From the NCBI RefSeq assembly GCF_035593345.1, contig NZ_CP141606.1:3844001-3908000 (forward strand): DNA of 64,000 nucleotides, written 5' to 3'. This stretch comes from Lelliottia sp. JS-SCA-14 (GTDB taxonomy: Bacteria; Pseudomonadota; Gammaproteobacteria; Enterobacterales; Enterobacteriaceae). Positions 20,538-30,027 of the stretch are shown here, in pieces (within the stretch, counting starts at the first letter, position 1; every line of letters starts with the position of its first letter). Below the pieces are notes generated by a model. The model made no database searches. It saw nothing but the letters and a program-made list of their open reading frames with translations, and was not told the DNA's origin. Position numbers and translations under genes: made by a program.

Positions 20538-21554
20538 ATGGCGACAATTAAGGATGTGGCTCGTCTGTCGGGTGTTTCTGTGGCGACCGTTTCTCGCGTC
20601 ATTAACAACTCCCCCAAAGCCAGCGATGCTTCCCGTCAGGCCGTGCAGAGCGCCATGGAAACCCTGAATTATCATCCCAACGCCAACGCCCGCGCCCTGG
20701 CGCAGCAGTCGACGGAAACCGTCGGGCTGGTGGTCGGCGACGTCTCCGATCCCTTTTTCGGCGCGATGGTTAAAGCGGTGGAACAGGTGGCCTACCAGAC
20801 CGGTAATTTTCTGCTGATCGGCAACGGCTACCACAACGAACAAAAAGAGCGTCAGGCCATCGAACAGCTGATTCGCCATCGCTGCGCGGCGCTGGTGGTT
20901 CACGCCAAAGTGCTTCCCGACGAAGAGCTGCTCCATCTGATGAAGCAGATCCCCGGCATGGTCTTGATTAACCGTATTATTCCGGGCTATGAAAAGCGCT
21001 GCGTGGCGCTGGACGATCGCTACGGCGCCTGGCTTGCCACCCGCCATCTGATTCAGCAGGGACACACGCGCATCGGCTATCTCTGCTCAAACCACCAGAT
21101 TTCTGACGCCGAAGACCGCCTGCGCGGCTATTACGATGCCCTGCGCGAAAGTGGTCTGCCGTGCAACGATCGTCTGGTGACCTACGGCGAACCGGACGAG
21201 AGCGGCGGCGAGCAGGCGATGACCGAGCTGCTAGGACGTGGACGGAATTTCACTGCGGTAGCCTGCTATAACGACTCCATGGCCGCGGGTGCGATGGGTG
21301 TGCTGAACGATAACGGCATCGACGTGCCTGCCGAAATTTCACTGATTGGTTTTGATGATGTGTTAGTCGCGCGCTATGTGCGCCCGCGCCTGACCACCGT
21401 GCGCTACCCGATTGTGACGATGGCGACCCAGGCCGCCGAACTGGCGCTGGCTCTCGCGGAAAAACGCCCGCCGCCGGACATCACTCATTTGTTCAGCCCG
21501 ACGCTGGTACGCCGTCACTCGGTGGTGGCACCCGCGGATCCGGTCAGCGAATAG
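20538..21554 (+). CDS. galR: Galactose operon repressor GalR
   Basis: LacI-family repressor of the gal regulon, inactivated by D-galactose. It has 338 residues (E. coli 343). The N-terminal HTH is IKDVARLSGVSVATVSRVIN, followed by the hinge and the periplasmic-binding-like sugar domain (VGLVVGDVSDPFFGAM...; SLIGFDDV). The body closely follows E. coli GalR up to SPTLVRRHSV, then the tail differs (VAPADPVSE) and is shorter. The last 40 bases overlap the convergent GNAT gene, marking the left edge of the inserted block. Confidence 0.97.
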   Translation: MATIKDVARLSGVSVATVSRVINNSPKASDASRQAVQSAMETLNYHPNANARALAQQSTETVGLVVGDVSDPFFGAMVKAVEQVAYQTGNFLLIGNGYHNEQKERQAIEQLIRHRCAALVVHAKVLPDEELLHLMKQIPGMVLINRIIPGYEKRCVALDDRYGAWLATRHLIQQGHTRIGYLCSNHQISDAEDRLRGYYDALRESGLPCNDRLVTYGEPDESGGEQAMTELLGRGRNFTAVACYNDSMAAGAMGVLNDNGIDVPAEISLIGFDDVLVARYVRPRLTTVRYPIVTMATQAAELALALAEKRPPPDITHLFSPTLVRRHSVVAPADPVSE

Positions 21555-21991
21555 CGATAGAGATGGACCGTTTTATTCGGGTATTCCAGCCCATCGCCGA
21601 TGTACTGCCAGCCGTAGCGTTCGTAAAAGTCGCGGCAGGCGGACCAGAGATGTAGCTCGGAATATCCGGCTTTCGCGGCGTAGCCCATCACATGCTCCTG
21701 CAGTTGCCCCGCCAGCCCTTTCCCGCGCGCGGCTTCGTCTACGTACAGCGCCGCCAGCCACGGAAAAAGATCCTGACGCGTAATCAAATCACAGCGCCAT
21801 AATCCTACGGTGCCCAGCAGCTGTTCGCCGTCGACCGCCACAAAGGTCATGGGCAGCGCGCCCGGCGTCTGGCTGTGTTCGATGACGCTGGCTAAAAATT
21901 CGCGCGGTAATCCGTCGCCAAATTCCTGCCACAGCCAGTCGGTGACGCGCTCCGCGTGGTGTGGAACGCAATGCAAGGGCAGGATGTTCAT
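21515..21991 (-). CDS. GNAT family N-acetyltransferase
   Basis: A 158-residue GCN5-type acyltransferase. Motif A, which binds the acetyl-CoA pyrophosphate, is visible as YVDEAARGKGLAGQL. The C-terminal part (ACRDFYERYGWQYIGDG) is the usual GNAT strand 6-7 region. The substrate is unknown. Its ATG overlaps the TGA of the GntR regulator (ATGA at 21988-21991), so it is coupled to that gene. Its 3' end runs 40 bases into the galR 3' end on the other strand. It is not in this position in E. coli K-12. Confidence 0.9.
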   Translation of the reverse strand: MNILPLHCVPHHAERVTDWLWQEFGDGLPREFLASVIEHSQTPGALPMTFVAVDGEQLLGTVGLWRCDLITRQDLFPWLAALYVDEAARGKGLAGQLQEHVMGYAAKAGYSELHLWSACRDFYERYGWQYIGDGLEYPNKTVHLYRYSLTGSAGATTE

Positions 21992-22806
21992 ACCAGTTTC
22001 CCCTGGAAGAGCGGAACCGACTCAAAAAGATAGCCGTCGAAATCCGGCGCATCTTCATCGGATAACTCAAGCAGACTTTTTTTGACGTTCTCCAGGTGCT
22101 GGAACATGGCCTGCCATGCGCCCATCACGTCGCGTCGACGCAGGGCGGCCAGGATGGTCTGGCGGTCGCCCAGCCATTTCAGGCGGTACGCCCGGCTGGC
22201 GATGTGAACGTTAAACTGCTGCCACAGCGGGCTGCTGTCCATGTGGTGCCAGACGCTCTCGACGGTCGCGAGCAGCATCTGGTTTTGCGTCGCTCCCGCC
22301 AGCACCAGATGGAACATCTTGTTGTTATCCTGACTGTTATCGTCGGCGGCAATCGCGAGCTGCTCCTGCTCGATGATGCGACGCAGATTGTCGATATCCG
22401 CGCGGGTCGCCATTTTGGCGGCGAAGGCGGCGATGTTGCTTTCGAGCAGCTGGCGCGCCTGCAAAATCTCAAACGGGCCGACGTCGCTGTTTAAGAAGCG
22501 CTCTTCCTCGTTTTCATGCTCTTCCGGAATGCGCATCACGTAGACGCCGGAGCCCTGGCGGATATCCACCGTGCCCTGCAGCTCCAGCATGAGTAACGCT
22601 TCGCGCACGATGGTGCGGCTGACGCCGTAAGTCTCGGCAATATTGCGCTCAGGCGGCAGACGGGATCCCACAGGATAGTGGCCTTCGATGATTTGCGTGC
22701 GCAGATCATCGCCAATCTCCTGATACTGTTTTTTCTCTGGCGGAACGACGGCCTTCTCCACGATTTCACCTGCGCTGACGGTTGAGTTGACGCTCGGGCC
22801 GGGCAT
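21988..22806 (-). CDS. GntR-family (FadR/UxuR-type) transcriptional regulator
   Basis: A regulator of 272 residues with an N-terminal winged helix (RLPPERNIAETYGVSRTIVREALLMLELQG) and a C-terminal FCD ligand domain with metal-binding His residues (FHLVLAGAT; FQHLENVKKSLLE). It resembles UxuR and ExuR, which sense hexuronate-type ligands, including the ending DGYLFES. The ligand here is unknown; the neighbouring glycosidase and PTS gene suggest a sugar or sugar acid. The start at 22806 has a GGAGG directly abutting the ATG, so the true start may be further in. Confidence 0.88.
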   Translation of the reverse strand: MPGPSVNSTVSAGEIVEKAVVPPEKKQYQEIGDDLRTQIIEGHYPVGSRLPPERNIAETYGVSRTIVREALLMLELQGTVDIRQGSGVYVMRIPEEHENEEERFLNSDVGPFEILQARQLLESNIAAFAAKMATRADIDNLRRIIEQEQLAIAADDNSQDNNKMFHLVLAGATQNQMLLATVESVWHHMDSSPLWQQFNVHIASRAYRLKWLGDRQTILAALRRRDVMGAWQAMFQHLENVKKSLLELSDEDAPDFDGYLFESVPLFQGKLV

Positions 22807-22858
22807 CCTCCCCCGGCCAGTTGGCGGCTATTTTACCAGAACCTGCGGCGTGTTTAGC

Positions 22859-24286
22859 CTATTTCCATTCATCATCGACGCTGAGCGTCAGCGTGCGCTC
22901 ATCGCGCAGCTGGCGGAACCACGCCGCCGACTTTTTCGCCCGACGAGCGCGGTTATCGGCCAGATCGATTTCGATTAGCCCATAGCGATTTTTAAAGGCG
23001 TTCATCGGCGAGACGTTATCGGTAAACGCCCACAGCATATAGCCGTGGCAGTTCGCCCCCTCTTCGCGCGCCAGCAGCGTGTAGTAGAGGTGTTCGCTGA
23101 TAAAATGGATGCGGTAATCGTCGGCAATGACGCCGTCGTTGCCCCTGAACTGCCCTTCGTTTTCCACGCCCATGCCGCTTTCCGCCACAAACCACGGGAT
23201 GTTGCGATACTCATTTTTAATGCGCATCGCCATGTCATAGATGATCTTCGGGTAGATTTCCCAGCCGCGAGAGGCGTTCATTTTACGCCCCGGCAGCTCG
23301 AAAGGTTCGTAGTAGTACGCCGGATGGAATGGCGTTTGTGGGTGCCAGGCCCGCGACGGGGCTTTTACCCGGTGCGGGTAATAGAGGTTGATCCCCAGCT
23401 CGTCGACAGGGTTTTCAGCAATCAGCGCTAGCTCCTCTGCGCTGTACTCCCACGCCACCTGATGCTGCTCCAGCAGGGTAAACAACTCTTGCGGATAGCG
23501 CCCGTGAACCAGCGGGTCGAGGAATACGCGGTTGTAGAACAGGTCGTAGATCTCGGCGGCGCGCACATCGTGCGGGGCTTTCGAGCGCGGATAGGTCACT
23601 TCGGGATTCAGAATACAGCCCACGGTTCCCCGGTAGCCCTTCTCGTGGAACAGCTTCACCACTTTCGCCGTCGCCAGCACTTTGTGATGATTCCACTGCA
23701 TCCAGGTGCTGGTGTTCTGCTCGTACGGCCAGCGCAGGGCGTCGAGATAAACGCGGGTTTGCACCACAATCGGCTCGTTGAAGGTAAACCAGCGCGTCAC
23801 TTTCCCGTGGTAACGTTCAAATACCTTTTCGGCGTAGCGCACAAACAACTCAACCACATGCTTCGAGGCCCAGCCGCCATAGGTTTCCAGCAGCACGCCC
23901 GGCAACTCGTAGTGCTCGAGGCAGATCATCGGCTCGATGCCCTGCCGCTGCATCTCGTCGAACAGCGCGTCGTAATAGGCCGCGTACTCTTCATCGACGG
24001 TCGCGTTTTCATAATCGATCAAAAACCGCGACCAGTTGATGGAGGTGCGGTAGTGCGTCAGTCCCGCCTGTTTCATCAGCGCCACGTCTTCGCGGAAGCG
24101 GTTGATGAAATCCGTCGCCACCGCCGGGCCGTAGCCGTTATGCCAGACGTGACGATCGTTTTTGTACCAGAGGTCGATCCACGAATCCTGCCCCTCTTTT
24201 TTCCCGCTCCAGCCTTCCGTTTGCCAGGCCGACGCGGCGGCCCCCAGAATAAAATCCTGCGGGATCGCAATCTGTTTTGTGCTCAT
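22859..24286 (-). CDS. Glycoside hydrolase family 1, probable 6-phospho-beta-glucosidase
   Basis: Retaining glycosidase of 475 residues. The acid/base Glu171 lies in TFNEP and the nucleophile Glu369 in VAESG. The C-terminal stretch (DNVSPMNAFKNRYGLIEID) has a Ser and Tyr in the positions that bind phosphate in 6-phospho enzymes, although the expected Lys is shifted by one. Association with a PTS EIIC supports a phosphorylated substrate such as cellobiose-6-P. The ATG at 24286 is chosen because it begins seven bases after the EIIC stop; longer in-frame starts would read into EIIC. Confidence 0.9.
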   Translation of the reverse strand: MSTKQIAIPQDFILGAAASAWQTEGWSGKKEGQDSWIDLWYKNDRHVWHNGYGPAVATDFINRFREDVALMKQAGLTHYRTSINWSRFLIDYENATVDEEYAAYYDALFDEMQRQGIEPMICLEHYELPGVLLETYGGWASKHVVELFVRYAEKVFERYHGKVTRWFTFNEPIVVQTRVYLDALRWPYEQNTSTWMQWNHHKVLATAKVVKLFHEKGYRGTVGCILNPEVTYPRSKAPHDVRAAEIYDLFYNRVFLDPLVHGRYPQELFTLLEQHQVAWEYSAEELALIAENPVDELGINLYYPHRVKAPSRAWHPQTPFHPAYYYEPFELPGRKMNASRGWEIYPKIIYDMAMRIKNEYRNIPWFVAESGMGVENEGQFRGNDGVIADDYRIHFISEHLYYTLLAREEGANCHGYMLWAFTDNVSPMNAFKNRYGLIEIDLADNRARRAKKSAAWFRQLRDERTLTLSVDDEWK

Positions 24287-24293
24287 AACATCC

Positions 24294-25631
24294 TCATGCG
24301 TTGTTAGCGGCCTGCTGGCTCTGCGCCTGAAGGGCGGCCTGTTCCGCGCGGCGTGAGGCAATTTTCACGAACGGCAGATAGATAAGAACAGCGGTCAGAA
24401 TACAAATCCCCTGAGTGATCACCGCGCCCATAGAGCCCGCCGTCGACAGCCAGGCGTTAATCAACGGCGGCGTGGTCCAGGGCACCATTACCACCGCTTT
24501 ACCGGCAAAACCAGTCACCGTGGCGAAATAGCCAATCGAGCCAGTCACCAGCGGAGTGATGATGAAGGGGATCGCCAGGATCGGGTTGAGCATGATTGGC
24601 ATACCGAAGATCACCGGTTCGTTAATGTTGAACAGCCCCGGCCCGATGGAGAGTTTGGCGATCTCGCGCATCTCTTTGCGTTTGGTGCCAATCATCACCG
24701 CGATCAGCAGGCCAATGGTCAAACCCGACCCGCCGATGCTCATGTACACATCCCAGAACGGCATGGTGATGATGTTGGGGATCTCTTTCCCCTGCTCGAA
24801 GGCGCTCATATTGACGGTAATTGCGCCGAGCAGCAGCGGCTCGCGGATCGGCTTGATCATCTGGTTGCCGTGGATACCGATCACCCAGAAAAGCTGCGCG
24901 ACAAACATCAGCAGCAGAATACCCGGCAGGCTCTGCACCACGCGCTCGAGCGGCTGCTGCACCACCTGATAGACCGCATCATACAGGTACATGCCGGTCA
25001 GCTGATGGAAGATAAAACCGAAGGTCGCGATGGCGGTGGTGGTAATAATCGCCGGGATCAGCGCCGAGAAGGACGCAGCGACGTTGGGCGGCACCGTATC
25101 GGGCATTTTGATTTTCAGCCCAGGGCGATTCTCCAGCCAGCAGTAAATCTCCACGGACAGAATGGCGATAAACATGCCGAGGAACAGGCTGCGGGTGTCG
25201 GAGAACTGGCGCAGCAGCACATCTTTCACCACGTGCATCTGCCCGTCGACCATCATTTCAACGGTGGTCGGCGTGACGCAGATAAAGCAGATCACCGCCA
25301 GCAGCCCCGGAAATAGCGACTTGATGCCGTTGATGCGCCCGAGCTCAATGCCGATTAAAAACACCGCGCCAATGTTGAGGAAGTTCAGCGTGGCGTAGTT
25401 AATCGCGCTGGTGATCGGCTTCAGCGCGGCCAGAAACGAGAGGGATTCAAAGCTCGCGAGGCCATTTTTGGGGTCCAGCACCATGTTGGAAATCAGCACC
25501 GAAAAGGCGCCCACAATGATGACCGGCATTAAGGTAATGAAGGCGGACTTAATCGCCATGATGTAGCGATAGCTGTTGAATTTGGTGGCGAAACTGCCCA
25601 GAGAGTCGATCAGTTTTTCCTGTAATGCCAT
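24294..25631 (-). CDS. PTS cellobiose/diacetylchitobiose-type EIIC permease
   Basis: Membrane component of a Lac-family PTS, 445 residues with about ten hydrophobic segments. Conserved family motifs are GIHGNQM and NINEPVIFGMPIMLNP. The substrate is probably a beta-glucoside such as cellobiose. It begins the EIIC-glycosidase operon, divergent from the LacI-type regulator. No EIIA or EIIB gene lies in the window, so it must borrow these from another locus. The closest arrangement I know is casRAB of Klebsiella (regulator, permease, phospho-beta-glucosidase). Confidence 0.92.
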   Translation of the reverse strand: MALQEKLIDSLGSFATKFNSYRYIMAIKSAFITLMPVIIVGAFSVLISNMVLDPKNGLASFESLSFLAALKPITSAINYATLNFLNIGAVFLIGIELGRINGIKSLFPGLLAVICFICVTPTTVEMMVDGQMHVVKDVLLRQFSDTRSLFLGMFIAILSVEIYCWLENRPGLKIKMPDTVPPNVAASFSALIPAIITTTAIATFGFIFHQLTGMYLYDAVYQVVQQPLERVVQSLPGILLLMFVAQLFWVIGIHGNQMIKPIREPLLLGAITVNMSAFEQGKEIPNIITMPFWDVYMSIGGSGLTIGLLIAVMIGTKRKEMREIAKLSIGPGLFNINEPVIFGMPIMLNPILAIPFIITPLVTGSIGYFATVTGFAGKAVVMVPWTTPPLINAWLSTAGSMGAVITQGICILTAVLIYLPFVKIASRRAEQAALQAQSQQAANNA

Positions 25632-25691
25632 TAGGTATTACCTCAGTAAAAGGGCTTTTATCTGTCGAATAAGGTGGATAGCCGAATACTA

Positions 25692-25806
25692 TTGGCATAC
25701 CAAAAATAGCTTCTGGTGATTTATTGTTCTGTGACTGAACTCTCAGTGCGGCCAGAGGTATTCCAAATCATGATTTTTCACCACTTTGGTATGCCACTTA
25801 CCCCGT
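25692..25806. promoter_or_regulatory. Paired inverted operator-like sites between the EIIC and LacI-type genes
   Basis: TGGCATACCAAA at 25693-25704 recurs as its exact reverse complement TTTGGTATGCCA at 25795-25806 in the 283-base divergent promoter region. The spacing of about 102 bases would suit looping by a tetrameric LacI-family protein. Confidence 0.7.
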
Positions 25807-25914
25807 TTTATGCTGAACCGTGATCCCGACAGGGATTTTCCGCTTCCCGCCTCGCTTATGCGCCTGAGGGTCTGTGATAAACTGCGGGCGATTACGTGAA
25901 TGCAGGAATGTCTA

Positions 25915-26931
25915 ATGGCAACAATGCTGGATGTCTCATTACGCGCGGGCGTGTCGAAAGCCACCGTGTCGCGCGTGCTGAATGGCACAGGTCAGGTGAA
26001 AGAGAGTACGCGGCAGCAGGTGTTTAACGCGATGGAAGAGCTGGGGTATCGCCCGAATTTTCTCGCGCAATCGCTGGCGAACCAGACCAGCAACAGCATT
26101 GGTCTGGTGGTCTCAACCTTTGACGGTTTTTACTTTGGTCGTCTGTTACAACAGGCCTCGCGCCAGACCGAAACCCACGGCAAGCAGCTGATTGTGACCG
26201 ATGGTCACGACGCGCCCGAGCGTGAAGAGCAAGCGGTGCAGATGCTGGCCGACCGCCAGTGCGACGCCATCGTGCTCTACACGCGCTATATGAGTGAAAA
26301 GGCGATCATGAAGCTCATCAACAGCGTGAAAATGCCGCTGGTGGTGATTAACCGTGACGTCAGCCTGGCGCGCGATCGCTGCGTGTTCTTCGAGCAGCAG
26401 GACTCTGCGTTTAAAGCCGTGGATTATCTGATTAGCCAGGGCCACCGGGAGATCGCCTGTATTACGGTCCCGATCCATACGCCAACGGGCAAAGCGCGCC
26501 TGATGGGCTATCGCCAGGCGCTGGAAAAACACGGCATTGCCTGGGACGACAGGCGGGTGAAATATGGCGATGCGGGAATGACGCGGGGCTATGAGCTGTG
26601 CAACGAGCTGCTGAAAGAAAAGGTTCCGTTCACCGCCCTGTTTGCCTGTAACGATGATATGGCGCTCGGGTCGTCCAAAGCGATGCATCAGGCCGGGCTG
26701 CGTATTCCGCAGGATATTTCGCTGTTTGGCTTTGACGATGCGCCAAGCGCAAAATGGCTGGAGCCCGCCCTCTCCACCGTCTATCTGCCGATCGATAATA
26801 TGATCGTCACGGCAATCGATCAGGCGGTTCGGCTGGCGAACAACCAGCCGATCGAGACGATCCCGCCGTTTACCGGTACGCTGATGATCCGCGATTCGAT
26901 AACGACAGGCCCGTACTACGCATCAAAATAG
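25915..26931 (+). CDS. LacI-family transcriptional regulator (AscG/CasR-like)
   Basis: A repressor-type protein of 338 residues. The HTH is MLDVSLRAGVSKATVSRVLN at the N-terminus, followed by the hinge (YRPNFLAQSL) and a sugar-binding domain (SIGLVVSTFDGFYFG...; ISLFGFDDAPSA). The ATG at 25915 is chosen over an upstream in-frame start to give the normal LacI-type N-terminus. It is divergent from the EIIC-glycosidase operon and probably controls it. Its 3' end overlaps the convergent lysA by nine bases, the right edge of the inserted block. Confidence 0.92.
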   Translation: MATMLDVSLRAGVSKATVSRVLNGTGQVKESTRQQVFNAMEELGYRPNFLAQSLANQTSNSIGLVVSTFDGFYFGRLLQQASRQTETHGKQLIVTDGHDAPEREEQAVQMLADRQCDAIVLYTRYMSEKAIMKLINSVKMPLVVINRDVSLARDRCVFFEQQDSAFKAVDYLISQGHREIACITVPIHTPTGKARLMGYRQALEKHGIAWDDRRVKYGDAGMTRGYELCNELLKEKVPFTALFACNDDMALGSSKAMHQAGLRIPQDISLFGFDDAPSAKWLEPALSTVYLPIDNMIVTAIDQAVRLANNQPIETIPPFTGTLMIRDSITTGPYYASK

Positions 26932-28185
26932 TTCGAGCGCGAGCAGCTCTTCGATGGTCTGGCGACGGCGAATCAGTCGCGCCACGCCGTGGTCAAACAG
27001 CACTTCCGGCAGCAGCGGGCGGCTGTTGTAGTTCGACGACATCGACGCCCCGTACGCGCCCGTATCGTGCAGCACCAGATAGTCACCAGGCTGGACGGCA
27101 GGCAGCGCGCGGGTTTCCACTTTGCCGCCCTCCTGCTGAGTAAACACATCGCCCGACTCACACAGCGGACCGGCAACCACGGTTTCTACCCTTGGCGCCT
27201 GCGTTAAATCACGACCGTCCGCCGCCAGGGCCGTAATGTGGTGATAGCTCCCGTACATCGCCGGGCGCATCAGATCGTTAAAGCCTGCATCGACCAGCAC
27301 GAAGTGACGGCTGCCCATCGCTTTCACACTGCGCACCTGCGTCACCAGCACGCCGGATTCCGCCACCAGGAAGCGTCCCGGTTCGATTTCCAGTTTGACC
27401 GCATGTCCCAGATGGGCGGCAATTTTGTCGCGCGCCGCGCTCCACAGGCCGTAGTAGTGATCGGTGTCGATCGCCTCTTCCCCTTCGCGATACGGGATCG
27501 ACAGACCGCCACCGGCGGATATCGCCTCCAGATCCTGACCAAATTCAATCACCTGGCGCACCATCGCGCCGCACACCTGCTCAAGATGACCATAATCCAC
27601 GCCAGAACCGATGTGCATGTGGATGCCTACCAGCGTCAGGTTGTAGCGTTGCAAGACTTCCAGCGCGGCTGGCAGATCGGCATACCAGATGCCGTGTTTG
27701 CTGTTCTCTCCGCCGGTATTGGTTTTCTGGCTGTGGCCGTGACCAAAGCCAGGATTCACGCGCAGCCACACGCGGTGGCCGGGTGAGACTTGCCCCAGCT
27801 GTTCCAGCATATCCACGGAACCGGCGTTTACCGGAATTTGCAGTTCATGCACGCGGGTGAGCGTCGCGCTATCGATCAGGTCGGCGGTAAAGACAATTGC
27901 ATCGCTGTCGGTTTTCGGGTCGTACCCGGCCGCCAGCGCGCGTTCGATTTCACCCAGCGAAACGGAATCCACTTTAACGCCCTGCTCGCGCATCAGACGC
28001 AAAATATGGATGTTCGAACAGGCCTTCTGGGCGAAACGCACCACGTCAAACTGATGCAGCGCCGCAATCTTTTCGCGAACGATCTGCGCGTCGTAAACCC
28101 AGACCGGGCAACCAAACTCGGCGGGTAAGCGCAGCAGGTTTTCGGCGTTCAGATCGGTATCAGTACTGTTCAGCGGGCGTGGCAT
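26923..28185 (-). CDS. lysA: Diaminopimelate decarboxylase
   Basis: PLP enzyme that makes lysine from meso-diaminopimelate, the last step of lysine synthesis. It has 420 residues as in E. coli. The PLP Lys is in FAQKACSN; the glycine-rich phosphate site (SAGGGLSIPY) and the active-site Cys from the partner subunit (GPLCESGDVF) are present. It is divergent from its activator gene lysR, with a 123-base control region between them. Confidence 0.98.
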   Translation of the reverse strand: MPRPLNSTDTDLNAENLLRLPAEFGCPVWVYDAQIVREKIAALHQFDVVRFAQKACSNIHILRLMREQGVKVDSVSLGEIERALAAGYDPKTDSDAIVFTADLIDSATLTRVHELQIPVNAGSVDMLEQLGQVSPGHRVWLRVNPGFGHGHSQKTNTGGENSKHGIWYADLPAALEVLQRYNLTLVGIHMHIGSGVDYGHLEQVCGAMVRQVIEFGQDLEAISAGGGLSIPYREGEEAIDTDHYYGLWSAARDKIAAHLGHAVKLEIEPGRFLVAESGVLVTQVRSVKAMGSRHFVLVDAGFNDLMRPAMYGSYHHITALAADGRDLTQAPRVETVVAGPLCESGDVFTQQEGGKVETRALPAVQPGDYLVLHDTGAYGASMSSNYNSRPLLPEVLFDHGVARLIRRRQTIEELLALELF

Positions 28186-28308
28186 GGTGTTCTCCGGGTG
28201 ACGTCATTTTTTAGCATTACGCCACAGCGTGATGAGAATAAAAAATATCGTTTTATCCTGAGTCTATGCAAAAATGATATGGTTTACCGATAACAAAACA
28301 GGTGTCCT

Positions 28309-29229
28309 ATGCCCGCCGTTAACCTACGTCATATCGAGATTTTTCACGCGGTGATGACCACCGGCAATCTGACGGAAGCCGCGCAGATGCTGCACACCTC
28401 GCAGCCGACGGTCAGCCGCGAACTGGCGCGGTTTGAAAAAGTGTTGGGTTTGACGCTGTTCGCGCGCACGCGCGGGCGATTACATCCGACGGTGCAGGGT
28501 TTGCGGTTGTTCGAGGAAGTTCAGCGTTCGTGGTACGGCCTGGACCGCATCGTCAGCGCGGCAGAGAGCCTGCGGGAGTTCCGCCAGGGCGAACTGTCGA
28601 TTGTCTGCCTGCCGGTCTTTTCGCAGTCGTTCCTGCCCCAGCTGCTTCAGCCGTTTCTCGCCCGCTATCCCGACGTCAATCTCACTATCGTGCCGCAGGA
28701 ATCGCCCCTGCTTGAAGAGTGGCTTTCCGCCCAGCGGCATGATTTAGGTCTGACCGAAACACTCGCCACGCCAGCGGGAACCGAGCGCACCGAGCTGCTG
28801 TCGCTGGATGAAGTCTGCGTATTGCCTGAGAGCCATCACCTCGCCAGCAAAAGCGTATTAACGCCTGCGGATTTTCACGGCGAAAACTATATCAGCCTGT
28901 CGCAAACCGACAGCTACCGGCAGCTACTGGATACGTTGTTCCTGGAACATCAGGTAAAACGGCGCATGGTGGTAGAGACGCACAGCGCGGCGTCCATCTG
29001 CGCGATGGTGCGCGCGGGCGTGGGGATTGCGGTGGTGAATCCGCTCACGGCGCTGGACTACGCTGGCAGCGGAATTGTGATCCGCCGCTTCAGCATTTCC
29101 GTCCCTTTCACCGTGAGCCTGATTCGCCCGCTGCATCGCCCGGTATCGGCGCTGGTTGAGGCATTTACAGAGCATTTAGTGGCCCATTCCCGCCAGATCG
29201 CCCAGCGTTTGCCGGACCTGGAAAGCTAA
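28309..29229 (+). CDS. lysR: LysR, activator of lysA
   Basis: Founder of the LysR family; it activates lysA and represses itself, responding to diaminopimelate and lysine. It has 306 residues (E. coli 311). The winged helix is at the N-terminus (GNLTEAAQMLHTSQPTVSRELARFE), with the substrate-binding domain from about residue 90. The extreme C-terminus differs from E. coli and is slightly shorter. It converges with ygeA, four bases away. Confidence 0.96.
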   Translation: MPAVNLRHIEIFHAVMTTGNLTEAAQMLHTSQPTVSRELARFEKVLGLTLFARTRGRLHPTVQGLRLFEEVQRSWYGLDRIVSAAESLREFRQGELSIVCLPVFSQSFLPQLLQPFLARYPDVNLTIVPQESPLLEEWLSAQRHDLGLTETLATPAGTERTELLSLDEVCVLPESHHLASKSVLTPADFHGENYISLSQTDSYRQLLDTLFLEHQVKRRMVVETHSAASICAMVRAGVGIAVVNPLTALDYAGSGIVIRRFSISVPFTVSLIRPLHRPVSALVEAFTEHLVAHSRQIAQRLPDLES

Positions 29230-29233
29230 GGCA

Positions 29234-29926
29234 TCACGAGAGCATAAATTCGACCGCATCGACGGCATGGATCGCCGTGGTATCAAACACCGGGAGCGCG
29301 CTTTCATCGGCCGGCACCAGCAGGCCAATCTCCGTGCAGCCGAAGATCACCCCTTGTGCGCCCTGCTTCGCCAGTTTATCAATCACGCCGAGATAGTAGT
29401 GGCGCGAAGCGTCGCTGAACGTCCCGAGGCACAGCTCCTCAAAGATGATCTGGTTGATGCGCGCCCGGTCGGCTTCATCCGGGACCAGGCTTTCAATGCC
29501 GAACTGTGATTCCAGCCGCCCGCGATAGAAATCCTGCTCCATGGTGTAGCGCGTGCCCAGCAGCGCGACGCGTTTCATCCCGCTGGCGGCAATGGCGCGG
29601 CCGGTGGCATCGGCGATGTGCAGGAACGGCAGCGAGCAACTCTCCTCAATCTGTGACGCCACTTTGTGCATGGTGTTGGTACAGAGCAAAATGCCTTCCG
29701 CCCCCGCGCGCTCCAGGCCCAGCGCCGCCTGCGCCAGAATCTCACCCGCTTTTTCCCATTCCCCGCTCGCCTGACAGGCTTCAATCTCGTGGAAATCGAC
29801 GCTGTGCAGTAAAAGGCTCGCGGAATGCAGGCCGCCGAGACGCTGTTTCATACCTTCGTTAATCAGGCGGTAATAAGGGATGGTCGATTCCCAGCTCATT
29901 CCGCCCAGCAGACCGATCGTTTTCAT
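29234..29926 (-). CDS. ygeA: Amino acid racemase YgeA (Asp/Glu racemase family)
   Basis: PLP-independent racemase of the aspartate/glutamate racemase family; E. coli YgeA has broad amino acid racemase activity. It has 230 residues. The two catalytic Cys are visible in LLCTNTMHK and FGCTEIGLL. It keeps the E. coli position next to lysR. Upstream, across a 136-base gap, is the divergent kdgF, the first gene of the pectin island. Confidence 0.93.
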   Translation of the reverse strand: MKTIGLLGGMSWESTIPYYRLINEGMKQRLGGLHSASLLLHSVDFHEIEACQASGEWEKAGEILAQAALGLERAGAEGILLCTNTMHKVASQIEESCSLPFLHIADATGRAIAASGMKRVALLGTRYTMEQDFYRGRLESQFGIESLVPDEADRARINQIIFEELCLGTFSDASRHYYLGVIDKLAKQGAQGVIFGCTEIGLLVPADESALPVFDTTAIHAVDAVEFMLS

Positions 29927-30027
29927 CTTCTCTCCTTTTCTCTTTCCCCCAGTGAAGCAAACTTGTGATCCTGTTTCCAGTTATTTGGCTTGCCGTTTCC
30001 TTTTCAGTTGCAGTGGGATAAATTAAT

